Shown here in pieces: positions 56,398-64,000 of a stretch of 64,000 bases of DNA (its first letter is position 1; each line of letters starts with the position of its first letter). The notes below the pieces were generated by a model, which was not told the DNA's origin, ran no database searches, and saw only the letters and a list, made by a program, of their open reading frames with translations. A program made the position numbers and the translations under genes. The DNA is taken from contig NZ_JAHXBF010000034.1 in assembly GCF_020103695.1 (NCBI RefSeq), forward strand, positions 1 through 64,000. Reading direction: 5' to 3'. This DNA comes from Hyalangium versicolor (lineage in GTDB: Bacteria; Myxococcota; Myxococcia; Myxococcales; Myxococcaceae).

Positions 56398-57066
56398 GGC
56401 CGAGGCCGAGGAGACAGCCCTGAGGCGCCCCGCGCTGGCCTGGGCCGGCTCGGGGCGGAGATAGTTGAGGGCCAGCTCGCTCAGCTCGTCCGCGAAGGCC
56501 TCGCTGTTCAGGTACTCGGGCCTGTCGGTGACGGCAGCGTGGGTGAGCGCCTCCACGGCATGGACGAGCACGAAGACGGCCATGTCCAGGTTGCTCGGGC
56601 GGATTTCCCGGGCCCGGGGCTCGAGGAAGGCGCGGAGCAGCCGGAAGAGCCGTTGGGTGTACGGATCCACCTGCGAGTGCTGCCGCAGGCGGGGGAGCTG
56701 CTCGACGAGCATCCGGTGGAGCTGGGGATTCTCCGCCTTGGTGGCCAGCACGTGCCGCACGAGCGCCTTGATGACGACGGGGAGAGGCTCCTCGGCCAGC
56801 CTCACCAGCTCCGCCTCCACCCCCGCGACGCCCTGGGCGTGGTAGCGCTCCAGCACCGCGAGCACGAGCCCCTCCTTGGAGGGGTAGTACTGGTACAGCG
56901 AGCCAATGCTCACCCCGGCCTCCTGGGCGATGCGATTGGTGCTGGCGGCCTCATAACCGTCCTTGATGAGAACGCGAGCAGTGGCCGTCAGGATGACGTC
57001 ACAGGTGGCCTGCGCGCGAGACTGGCGAGGCTTTCTCCGAGGGAGAACGCGAGGGCTGCGCGTCAT
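56389..57066 (-). CDS. TetR-family transcriptional regulator
   Basis: This 225-residue protein starts at ATG 57066 (M-T-R-S-P-R-V-L-P-R). The N-terminal helix-turn-helix (about 24-65) includes A-S-T-N-R-I-A-Q-E-A-G-V-S-I-G-S-L-Y-Q-Y. The rest is the helical ligand-binding domain. It diverges from an SDR gene across 71 bases that contain GTGAGC-type inverted repeats, so it probably represses that gene and itself. The SDR's substrate or a similar compound is a plausible inducer. Confidence 0.9.
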   Translation of the reverse strand: MTRSPRVLPRRKPRQSRAQATCDVILTATARVLIKDGYEAASTNRIAQEAGVSIGSLYQYYPSKEGLVLAVLERYHAQGVAGVEAELVRLAEEPLPVVIKALVRHVLATKAENPQLHRMLVEQLPRLRQHSQVDPYTQRLFRLLRAFLEPRAREIRPSNLDMAVFVLVHAVEALTHAAVTDRPEYLNSEAFADELSELALNYLRPEPAQASAGRLRAVSSASARR

Positions 57067-57082
57067 GGAGGGCTCCTGGCGA

Positions 57083-57125
57083 AATGTGAGCGGAAGGCGA
57101 GTTGAGAACGTGAGCGAGTGCTCAC
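57083..57125. promoter_or_regulatory. Candidate TetR operator
   Basis: GTGAGC-GAGT-GCTCAC (57110-57125) is a perfect inverted repeat ending 12 bases before the SDR start codon. A further half-site AATGTGAGC lies at 57083-57091, near the TetR start, so both divergent genes could be controlled. Confidence 0.55.
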
Positions 57126-57137
57126 ATTCTGTAGCAC

Positions 57138-58037
57138 ATGACTGACCCCACTGCGAACCGTCCCCAGTTGCTCTCCCCCTCCGGTCCCTTCCCCTACCGC
57201 GGCCACCGGGCACTCATCACGGGTGCCTCGGGCGGCATCGGTGAGGCCTTTGCCCGCACGCTCGCGTCGCGCGGGATGAACCTCGTGCTCGTGGCGCGCT
57301 CGGAGGCCCGGCTGCGCACCCTCGCCACGGAGCTCAGCAAGGCCCACGGCATCCAGGCCGAGGTGCTCGCCGCGGACCTGAGCCGCGAGGGTTCGCCCCG
57401 CGAGCTCCACGCGCGCTGCGAGGAGCGGGGGCTGAGCGTGGACCTGCTCATCAACAACGCGGGCTTCGGCGGCCTGGGAGCCGTCGAAGGGCTGTCCTTC
57501 CAGAGCCAGCACGAGCAGGTGATGCTCAATGTCACCGCAGTGATGGATCTCTGCCGGCTCTTCCTGCCCGCGATGATCGAGCGGGGGTTGGGCGGCATCC
57601 TCAACGTGAGCTCCATCGCGGGGTACCAGCCGGTGCCGTACATGGCCGTGTACGGAGCGACCAAGGCGTTCGTCCTCTCCTTCACGGAAGCGCTGTGGGC
57701 GGAGAACCGCGATCGCGGAGTGCGCGCGGTCGCGCTGTGCCCGGGGCCGGTGGAGACGGGGTTCTTCGACGTGGTGGGTACGCGGGAGGCGGCCGTGGGA
57801 ACGATGGTCACTCCCGAGAGCGTGGTGCTCGCGGGGCTGCGCGCGCTCGACCGAGGCAATCCCTCCGTCATTCCCGGCTGGCGCAACTTCATCCAATCCC
57901 ACCTGCCCCGCTTCGCCCCGCGAGCCTTCACGGCGCGGATGAGCGCGCAGGTGATGAAGCCCCGCAGCCTGGCAGCGGCGGCTACCAGCGCCAAGGCGCC
58001 CTCGCTTCCCTCCGGCTCCTCCAGCACCAGCCGCTAA
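57138..58037 (+). CDS. Short-chain dehydrogenase/reductase
   Basis: This 299-residue classical SDR has NAD(P)-binding T-G-A-S-G-G-I-G (about 28-35), N-N-A-G, catalytic S158 (N-V-S-S), Y172 and K176 (Y-G-A-T-K). It has an L-C-P-G-P-V-E-T-G-F segment after the active site. The C-terminal Ala/Ser-rich tail is not part of the fold. Substrate unknown; the TetR neighbour suggests an inducible detoxification or metabolic role. Confidence 0.88.
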   Translation: MTDPTANRPQLLSPSGPFPYRGHRALITGASGGIGEAFARTLASRGMNLVLVARSEARLRTLATELSKAHGIQAEVLAADLSREGSPRELHARCEERGLSVDLLINNAGFGGLGAVEGLSFQSQHEQVMLNVTAVMDLCRLFLPAMIERGLGGILNVSSIAGYQPVPYMAVYGATKAFVLSFTEALWAENRDRGVRAVALCPGPVETGFFDVVGTREAAVGTMVTPESVVLAGLRALDRGNPSVIPGWRNFIQSHLPRFAPRAFTARMSAQVMKPRSLAAAATSAKAPSLPSGSSSTSR

Positions 58038-58074
58038 AGCCCCAGAGGACGCAGTGCCCCCCGGGCGAGCCTCG

Positions 58075-58105
58075 TACCAGCTGGTCCACTTGTCATACCA
58101 GTTGG
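58075..58105. repeat. Direct repeat TACCAGCTGG / TACCAGTTGG
   Basis: The two 10-mers start at 58075 and 58096, 21 bases apart. The first includes the palindrome ACCAGCTGGT. They lie in the 202-base gap between the SDR gene and the DUF2126 gene and may be operator half-sites. Confidence 0.35.
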
Positions 58106-58239
58106 CTCCAGGTTCCGCCGACAGGGGGGCCCCGTCCCAGGCGCCTTCGGTGTGGCGCGCTCCCGCCTGACAGCCCGCAACGCTTCCCACGCCCGAGAGC
58201 CCGCTTGGGGTATCTTGGCGGCGTTCCTTGGAGGACTCC

Positions 58240-61200
58240 GTGCGGCTGCTCATCCAGCATCGCAACACGTATCGCTACCCGAAGCCCGCTGCACTCGGCC
58301 CCCACCTCATCCGACTCCGCCCCGCGGTCCACGCGCGCGCCGCCATCGAGACCTACGGCCTCACGGTGGAGCCCTCCACGTGTCAGGTGCGCTGGCAGCA
58401 GGACCCGTACGGCAACCGGGTGGCCCGCGTCACCTTCCCCCAGGGAATCCGCGTCCCGGAGTTCCAGGTCACGGTGCAACTGGCCGTCGACATCCGGCCC
58501 ATCAACCCGTTCGACTTCTTCGTCGACAACCGCTGCGAGACGGTGCCGTTCACCTACCCCCAGGAGCTGCAGCAGGAGCTCAAGCCCTTCCTCGAGGTGA
58601 ACACCCCCGAGCTCCAGGGCGGCGAGCGGCTCGAGGCCTTCCTCCAGGAGCTGCCTCGCTCCGGGCCCACCGTCCCCCTCATCATCGAGATCAACGAGCG
58701 GGTGAACCGCCACATCCGCTACGTCATCCGCGAGGAGACCGGCATCTACACTCCCGAGGAGACGCTCGCCGCCGGCAGGGGAAGCTGCCGGGACTCGGCG
58801 GTGCTGCTCATCGCCGCGCTGCGCTCGCGCGGGCTTGCGGCCCGCTTCGTCAGTGGCTACCTGGTCCAGCTCACCGACGAGGGAATGATCCCCAACGCCC
58901 CGCGCGGCGTCGGCCGTGACGTGGTGGACCTGCACGCCTGGGCCGAGGTGTACCTGCCCGGAGCCGGATGGATTGGCCTCGACGCCACCAGCGGCCTGCT
59001 CACGGGCGAGGGACACATTCCCCTCGCCGCGACGGCGGCCCCGGCGCTGGCGGCCCCCATCGAGGGAACTAGCGACACCGCCGCGGCCGAGGTGCAGTTC
59101 TCCATGACGGTGGGCCGGCTCGGTCACGAGCCCCGCCCCACGGCTCCCTACACCGAGGAGGTGTGGGAGGCCCTGCGTGCGGGTGGAGACCGCGCGGACG
59201 CGCTCCTGCTCGAGCGCGGCGTGAAGCTCACCATCGGCGGCGAGCCGACCTTCAACTCGCGCGAGCACCCGGAGCTGCCGGAGTGGAACGGCGAGGCACT
59301 GGGCGAGACCAAGTGGAAGCTGGGAGTGAAGCTCGCCGAGGAGCTCAAGCGGAGGCTCTCGCCTGGAGCCGCCCTGCTGCTGCGCCCGGGTAAGCACTAC
59401 CCCGGCGAGAGCCTGCCCCGTTGGGCGCTCGACATCTGCGGCCGACGAGACCGGGTGCCCCTCTGGACGGGCGAGGCCGTGGCCACCGGAGACAACGCCG
59501 GGGTCGCACAGGCGCGCGAGGTGGTCCGAGAGATCGCCTCACGTCTGGGCCTGGGCGATCAGGTGCTCGCCGCGTACGAGGATCCGTGGCGCTTCCTCCA
59601 GGACGAGGCGAACCTGCCGGTGGACATCGATCCGCTCACCGCCGACCTCTCGGACTCCGAGGAGCGTCGTCGCCTGGCCCGGGTGCTCGGCAGCGGGCTT
59701 GGCAAGGAGGTGGGCTTCGTGCTGCCCCTGGCGCGGCAGCCGGACGGGCGCTGGGTGAGCGAGCACTGGCAGTTCCGCAGGCGCCACCTGTTCCTGCTCC
59801 CCGGAGACAGCCCCGTCGGCCTGCGGCTGCCGCTGCGCTCGCTGTCGGCCGGAGACCCGCTCTCCGAGCCCTGGGAGGAGCCGTACGAGCCCATCGATCC
59901 CCGCCGTGCGCCCTCCGAGGAGGAGGCGGAGCAGCGGAAGCTCGTCGCCGCGGAGCGCGCCAGCCGTCCGGCAAGGGTCCGGACCGCGCTGTGCGTGGAG
60001 GCGCGCGGAGGAACGGTGCACGTGTTCCTGCCGCCGTTCGCCCGGGCCGAGGACTTCATCGAGCTCATCACGCTCATCGACGGGGCCCGCCAGCGCACGG
60101 GCATCGCCATCCAGTTGGAAGGCTACCCGCCGCCCTCCTCGCCGCTCCTGTATCGCTTCGCGGTGACGCCGGACCCCGGCGTACTCGAGGTCAACCTCCC
60201 ACCCGTGTCCAACAGCCGCGAGTACACGGAGCTGGTGGAACAGGTGTTCGATGCGGCGCTCCACGCGGAGCTCCACAGCGAGCGATACCTGCTCGACGGG
60301 CGCATGGCCGGCAGCGGCGGAGGCAATCACATCACCGTCGGCGGCTCCACGCCCCTGACCAGCCCCCTGCTGACACGGCCGGAGCTGCTGGCTTCGCTCA
60401 TCACCTTCACCCAGCACCACCCGTCGCTGTCCTACCTGTTCACCGGCCTGTTTGTCGGCCCGACGTCGCAGGCTCCCCGCGTGGACGAGGCCCGGCACGA
60501 CTCGCTCTACGAGTTGGAGATCGCCCTGGCCAAGGCGTTCAACGCGGGAGACGCCCCGCCGCCGTGGCTCGTGGACCAGCTCTTCCGCCACCTGCTCGTG
60601 GACGTGGCCGGCAACACCCACCGGGCCGAACTCTGCCTGGACAAGCTGTTCGATCCGCAGACGTCCACCGGCCGGCAGGGCCTGGTGGAGCTGCGTGCCT
60701 ATGAGATGCCGCCGCACGCGCGCATGGTGACGGCGCAGGCCATCCTGGTGCGCTCGCTCTTCGCCGCCTTCGCCCAGAAGCCCTACCAGGGGAAGCTGGC
60801 GCGCTTCGGCCCGTCGCTCCACGACAAGTACCTGCTGCCCTACTACCTGGGACGCGATCTGGAGGACGTGCTCGGCCACCTCGCGTCACAGGGCATCTCC
60901 CTGCCGCTGGAGGGGTACACGCCCTTCCTGGAGCTGCGCTGCCCGCTCGCGGGCCGGGCCCAGATGGGCGACGTCGTCATCGAGGTGCGCAACGCCCTCG
61001 AGCCCTGGCACGTGCTCGGCGAGGAGCTGACCGCGGGCGGCACCTCGCGCTACGTGGACTCGTCCATGGAGCGCATCGAGGTGCGCGTCTCCGGCCTCGT
61101 CCCCGAGCGCCACCTGCTGCTCGTCAACGGCCACGCTCTGCCGCTCACGCCCACCGCGAAGGCCAACGAGTGGGTGGCCGGCGTGCGGTTCCGCGCCTGG

Positions 61201-61536
61201 GCCCCGCCGCACAGCCTGCACGCGCACCTGGGCATCCACCACCCCATCCGGCTCGACCTGCTCGACACCTGGGGGCAGCGCTCGGTGGGCGCTTGCGCCT
61301 ACCACGTCTGGCATCCAGAGGGCCGGGCCTTCTCCTCCCCGCCCCTCACCCGCTTCGAGGCCTCGGCCCGCCGCGCGCAGCGCTTCACCTCCGCGGCACC
61401 GCTCTCGTGGCCGGTGAAGGCCCAGCCGGCCCCGGTCAGCGGCGAGGCCCCGGTCACCCTCGACCTGCGCCGCCTCCCCATCGACCACCCTGTCCCCGTC
61501 CCCACCAAGGAAGAGGAGGCACAGGAGCAGGGCTGA
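58240..61536 (+). CDS. Transglutaminase-like DUF2126 family protein
   Basis: GTG 58240, with GGAGGA 5 bases upstream, gives 1098 residues beginning R-L-L-I-Q-H-R-N-T-Y-R-Y, the usual N-terminus of bacterial transglutaminase-like proteins. The catalytic triad is C183 (G-R-G-S-C-R-D-S), H232 (D-L-H-A-W-A-E) and D248 (L-D-A-T-S-G). The DUF2126 part follows (about 330-1080). In other bacteria these proteins sit with alpha-E, circularly permuted ATP-grasp and NTN-hydrolase genes in peptide-ligase/protease clusters, but no such genes are in the window. It probably acts in the cytoplasm on peptides. Confidence 0.85.
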   Translation: MRLLIQHRNTYRYPKPAALGPHLIRLRPAVHARAAIETYGLTVEPSTCQVRWQQDPYGNRVARVTFPQGIRVPEFQVTVQLAVDIRPINPFDFFVDNRCETVPFTYPQELQQELKPFLEVNTPELQGGERLEAFLQELPRSGPTVPLIIEINERVNRHIRYVIREETGIYTPEETLAAGRGSCRDSAVLLIAALRSRGLAARFVSGYLVQLTDEGMIPNAPRGVGRDVVDLHAWAEVYLPGAGWIGLDATSGLLTGEGHIPLAATAAPALAAPIEGTSDTAAAEVQFSMTVGRLGHEPRPTAPYTEEVWEALRAGGDRADALLLERGVKLTIGGEPTFNSREHPELPEWNGEALGETKWKLGVKLAEELKRRLSPGAALLLRPGKHYPGESLPRWALDICGRRDRVPLWTGEAVATGDNAGVAQAREVVREIASRLGLGDQVLAAYEDPWRFLQDEANLPVDIDPLTADLSDSEERRRLARVLGSGLGKEVGFVLPLARQPDGRWVSEHWQFRRRHLFLLPGDSPVGLRLPLRSLSAGDPLSEPWEEPYEPIDPRRAPSEEEAEQRKLVAAERASRPARVRTALCVEARGGTVHVFLPPFARAEDFIELITLIDGARQRTGIAIQLEGYPPPSSPLLYRFAVTPDPGVLEVNLPPVSNSREYTELVEQVFDAALHAELHSERYLLDGRMAGSGGGNHITVGGSTPLTSPLLTRPELLASLITFTQHHPSLSYLFTGLFVGPTSQAPRVDEARHDSLYELEIALAKAFNAGDAPPPWLVDQLFRHLLVDVAGNTHRAELCLDKLFDPQTSTGRQGLVELRAYEMPPHARMVTAQAILVRSLFAAFAQKPYQGKLARFGPSLHDKYLLPYYLGRDLEDVLGHLASQGISLPLEGYTPFLELRCPLAGRAQMGDVVIEVRNALEPWHVLGEELTAGGTSRYVDSSMERIEVRVSGLVPERHLLLVNGHALPLTPTAKANEWVAGVRFRAWAPPHSLHAHLGIHHPIRLDLLDTWGQRSVGACAYHVWHPEGRAFSSPPLTRFEASARRAQRFTSAAPLSWPVKAQPAPVSGEAPVTLDLRRLPIDHPVPVPTKEEEAQEQG

Positions 61537-61693
61537 GTGGTGCCCATCCGAGGCGTCTGGCGGTGACTGTCCCGTACCCGACGCACTCCCCCGGCGAAGT
61601 CCTCGCTGGGGGGAACCCTTCTTGCACATGGGCGGCGCGATTACGATTTTCCGAGCGCCGCGCCTGGTGCGCACACCTTAGAGAAGTCATCGG

Positions 61694-63535
61694 ATGCCGA
61701 ACGTCCTTGCCATGAGTTTCGAGGGGGAGCTTGCCCCCTCGTTCGACCTGCGTTGTCTCAGTCCTGATCGAAAGCCCCCGGACGGGTGGGGTATCGGCTA
61801 CTACCCGGGAGGCGATCCCGCCGCGGAGGTGCTCAAGGAAGCCGCGCCGCCGCCGGGCTCCATCCGCAGCGAGCTGGTGAAGGCCTGGGAGCACCTGGCC
61901 TCCTCCGTGTTCCTGGTGCACATCCGCACGGCAACGTGGGGACAGATCTCCGCCGCCAACACCCAGCCCTTCCGCCGCTCGTGGGGCGGACGCGACTGGC
62001 TCATGGCGCACTCGGGCAGCCTGTCCCACCGCATCGAGCCCACCGGCCCGCAGCGCTTCGAGCCCATCGGCTCCACGGACACCGAGCTCATCTTCTGCCA
62101 GCTCATGTCGATGATCTCCGACAACGGGTGGCGCACCCTTGGAGACATCGACCCGGAGCGGCTGCGCGCCTTCTTCGCCTCCGTCAACGCGCACGGCTCG
62201 GTCACCACCGTCCTCACGGACGGCAAGGACCTGTGCGTCTACGCGGACCGGGACCCGGCGCACCCGCTCTACGTCTGGACGCTGCAGCCGCCCCACGACA
62301 GCCTCGTCTTCGGTGACAACGACGTGCTCGTCGACCTCACCAAGCGCGGCATCAAGAGCCGCAAGGGCGTCATCATCTGCTCCAACCCGCTGGAGCCCGT
62401 GGGCAACGCCAAGATGGACTGGAAGCAACTCACCCCGGGGACCCTGCTGCGCATCCGCCAGGGCGCGGTCGTCGCCGAGGCCACGCTGCCGCCTCCACAG
62501 GTACAGGTGGCGCTGCAGGTGCAGACCCAGCAGCAGATCCCGGACACCCAGCTCGCGGCTCCGGCGCCGGCTCCCGCCGCGCCGCCACCGGTGGTAGAAG
62601 CGCCGGTGATTCAGCAACCGTTCATCGCCCGGGTGCAGGACCTGAGGCTGCCCAGGAAGGCCGAGGTGCAACGTTTCTCCGTGGTCCACCGCACGGTGTA
62701 CCGCTACCAGAACCCCATCGAGCGCAGCACCCACGTGCTGCGGCTGCGGCCCATCCATGACGAGCTGCAGGCGGTGATTGGCCACCAGTTGCACGTGTCC
62801 GTGGACGGGCAGCGCCGAGAGTACGAGGACGTGTTCGGCAACCGCGCCACGCGGGTGCACATCGAGACGCCCTACACGGAACTCGCCATCGAGGCGCGCT
62901 CGACGGTGGAGCTCTACGACACGGATCCGCTCCAGTTCCGGGCGCCTCGGGCGCGCAGCTCCATCCCGCTGGTGTGGATGCCCTGGCAGCGGCAGGTGCT
63001 GCAGCCGTACCTGCTACCGCAGGAGCTGCCAGAGACCGAGCTGATGGAGCTCACCGAGTACGCGATGAGCTTCGTGGAGCGCAACGACTACGACTTGCTC
63101 GACACGCTGCTGGACATCAACTCGACCATCTTCCGCGAGTACACGTACCAGCAGGGCTCGACGACGGTGCACACGACGCCCTTCAACGTGTACTCGAACC
63201 GGCGCGGCGTCTGCCAGGACTTCACCAACCTGTTCATCTGCATGGCGCGGCTGCTGGGCGTGCCGGCGCGCTACACGTGCGGCTACATCTACTGTGGTCC
63301 GCAGAACCCGAACCAGCGTCAGGCCGAGGCGTCCCACGCCTGGCTCCAGCTATACCTGCCCGAGGTGGGTTGGCGTGGCTTCGACCCGACCAACGGCATC
63401 CTCTCGCAGACGAGCCACGTGCGAGTCGCCGTGGGGCGCAACTACGGGGATGCCACGCCCACCTCGGGCACCATCTTCGTGGGCGGCGGGCCCGAGACGC
63501 TCGAGGTGGACGTGAGGATGGACCGCATCGCCTGA
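61694..63535 (+). CDS. Class II glutamine amidotransferase-like and transglutaminase fusion
   Basis: This is a 613-residue protein. The N-terminal domain (about 1-260) follows class II glutamine amidotransferases (YafJ type): M-P-N-V-L-A-M-S, P-D-G-W-G-I-G-Y-Y, H-I-R-T-A-T, A-H-S-G. The catalytic Cys2 of these enzymes is Pro2 here, so amidase activity should be lost. A Pro/Ala/Gln linker (about 265-310) leads to a transglutaminase-like domain (about 330-600) with C507 (R-R-G-V-C-Q-D-F), H548 (A-S-H-A-W) and D564 (G-F-D-P-T-N-G). It lies 157 bases after the DUF2126 gene and probably works with it. Confidence 0.85.
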   Translation: MPNVLAMSFEGELAPSFDLRCLSPDRKPPDGWGIGYYPGGDPAAEVLKEAAPPPGSIRSELVKAWEHLASSVFLVHIRTATWGQISAANTQPFRRSWGGRDWLMAHSGSLSHRIEPTGPQRFEPIGSTDTELIFCQLMSMISDNGWRTLGDIDPERLRAFFASVNAHGSVTTVLTDGKDLCVYADRDPAHPLYVWTLQPPHDSLVFGDNDVLVDLTKRGIKSRKGVIICSNPLEPVGNAKMDWKQLTPGTLLRIRQGAVVAEATLPPPQVQVALQVQTQQQIPDTQLAAPAPAPAAPPPVVEAPVIQQPFIARVQDLRLPRKAEVQRFSVVHRTVYRYQNPIERSTHVLRLRPIHDELQAVIGHQLHVSVDGQRREYEDVFGNRATRVHIETPYTELAIEARSTVELYDTDPLQFRAPRARSSIPLVWMPWQRQVLQPYLLPQELPETELMELTEYAMSFVERNDYDLLDTLLDINSTIFREYTYQQGSTTVHTTPFNVYSNRRGVCQDFTNLFICMARLLGVPARYTCGYIYCGPQNPNQRQAEASHAWLQLYLPEVGWRGFDPTNGILSQTSHVRVAVGRNYGDATPTSGTIFVGGGPETLEVDVRMDRIA

Positions 63536-63550
63536 CCGCCCTGCGGTCAG
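63532..63550. terminator. Bidirectional terminator hairpin
   Basis: CTGACCGC (63532-63539), a 3-base loop and GCGGTCAG (63543-63550) form a perfect 8-base stem between convergent genes. The left arm contains the TGA stop of the fusion gene. There is no long T-tract. Confidence 0.45.
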
Positions 63551-63560
63551 GGCCGCGTGC

Positions 63561-64000
63561 CTACTGCGAGCACGAGAAGACGGAGACACCGCCCGAGCCA
63601 TCGCCAATGAGCCCGAAGGACGGGTCGGAGGAGCCTCCGCTCGAGAAGTACCCGGGAAGATGGCTCAGGTTGCAGTCCAGCACTTGGAAGCCATTCTCCA
63701 CGTAGAACTTGCTGCCGTCCGGGCAGGTGATCTGCAGGGACTGCCCCTTGAACTCCTCGGAGAACGTGCCGCTGGGCGTCGTGAGCTTGAAGCCCAGGTC
63801 GGTCTCCTTGTAGGCAACACACTGGCTCGCACCCGACGAGAGCGAGAAATCCCACAGATAGTCTTCAGAAGAGGATTGGGGGAGCGGCGTGTTGAAGACG
63901 ACGGTGTGCCCCGAGCCATAGGTGCATTTGTCGCCAGCAGCCGTCAGGGTTCCCTGGTCCGACTCCGCCGGGACGCAGGCGGCTACGACCGTCAGCGCCC
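63561..64000 (-). CDS. Lipoprotein of unknown function (5' end cut by window edge)
   Basis: The last 145 residues are present. The visible N-terminus reads A-L-T-V-V-A-A-C-V-P-A-E, so the lipobox Cys is near the start and only the first few signal residues are missing. The mature part is Ser/Gly-rich with seven cysteines and aromatic strands (Y-L-W-D-F-S-L, G-F-K-L-T-T), ending V-F-S-C-S-Q. It is a compact secreted lipoprotein; no family recognised. Confidence 0.6.
   Translation of the reverse strand, partial: ALTVVAACVPAESDQGTLTAAGDKCTYGSGHTVVFNTPLPQSSSEDYLWDFSLSSGASQCVAYKETDLGFKLTTPSGTFSEEFKGQSLQITCPDGSKFYVENGFQVLDCNLSHLPGYFSSGGSSDPSFGLIGDGSGGVSVFSCSQ

Noticed and set aside
58038..58230. 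Minus-strand frame reading N-W-Y-D-K-W-T-S-W-Y, considered as a small peptide or RiPP precursor
   Set aside because: No start with a ribosome site, no modifying-enzyme gene nearby and the frame continues into the antisense of the SDR gene.
61622..61650. TTGCAC ... GATTTT as a sigma-70 promoter before the amidotransferase-transglutaminase gene
   Set aside because: Only three of six bases fit the -10 consensus; too weak to call.

Overview
The window is high-GC DNA from a myxobacterium (Myxococcota, most likely Cystobacterineae such as Archangium, Cystobacter or Myxococcus relatives; genus not settled). The evidence is a SitA6/SitI6-type toxin-immunity pair, a MYXO-CTERM surface anchor, a myxobacterial-type sigma factor, giant Ser/Thr kinases fused to other domains, an FHA-containing sigma-54 activator and an abundance of lipoproteins. 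No rRNA, tRNA or CRISPR array was seen.

Layout. 1-1.7 kb: tail of an IS5-like transposase, then the overlapping Sit toxin and immunity genes. 1.7-10.2 kb: accessory surface and secreted proteins (membrane protein, CHAP/LysM protein, choice-of-anchor-A lipoprotein, short RCC1 lipoprotein, PPC-like lipoprotein, WGR-like protein) with remnants and the first copy of a dispersed repeat. 10.2-21.1 kb: a signalling island with a HEAT/vitellogenin-like protein, a secreted partner, an FHA-sigma-54 activator, a kinase-STAND-FGE fusion and an ADYC-domain lipoprotein. Two sigma-54 promoters, each with the same 13-bp palindrome about 75 bp upstream, stand before the HEAT gene and before the ADYC gene. 21.1-36.6 kb: second repeat copy beside an FGE remnant, PQQ sugar dehydrogenase, zinc-ribbon/HEAT protein, GT-C-like membrane protein, serine hydrolase with a divergent 7TM-AraC regulator, a toxin-like helical protein divergent from a sigma factor across twin palindromes, and a kelch lipoprotein. 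36.6-45.2 kb: a minus-strand operon made of a second kinase-STAND-FGE protein, a second ADYC protein and a TPR-CHAT protease-like lipoprotein. 45.2-52.1 kb: TPR protein plus periplasmic binding protein, then bioB-bioF-bioD behind a BirA-like operator, followed by a small protein and an aminotransferase. 52.1-58 kb: tandem hydrolase-like protein, PhyH dioxygenase, LysR/CHRD pair and TetR/SDR pair. 58-63.6 kb: two transglutaminase-family proteins, one fused to a class II glutamine amidotransferase domain that lacks its nucleophile. The window ends in a lipoprotein gene cut by the edge.

Most promising undescribed system: the recurring kinase-STAND-TM-FGE + ADYC module, present twice intact and once as a remnant. 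One copy is wired to a sigma-54 activator, and the other is in an operon with a TPR-CHAT caspase-like protein. Topology suggests a transmembrane relay in which a periplasmic, catalytically degenerate FGE domain and the exported ADYC protein face outward while the STAND ATPase and kinase face the cytoplasm.
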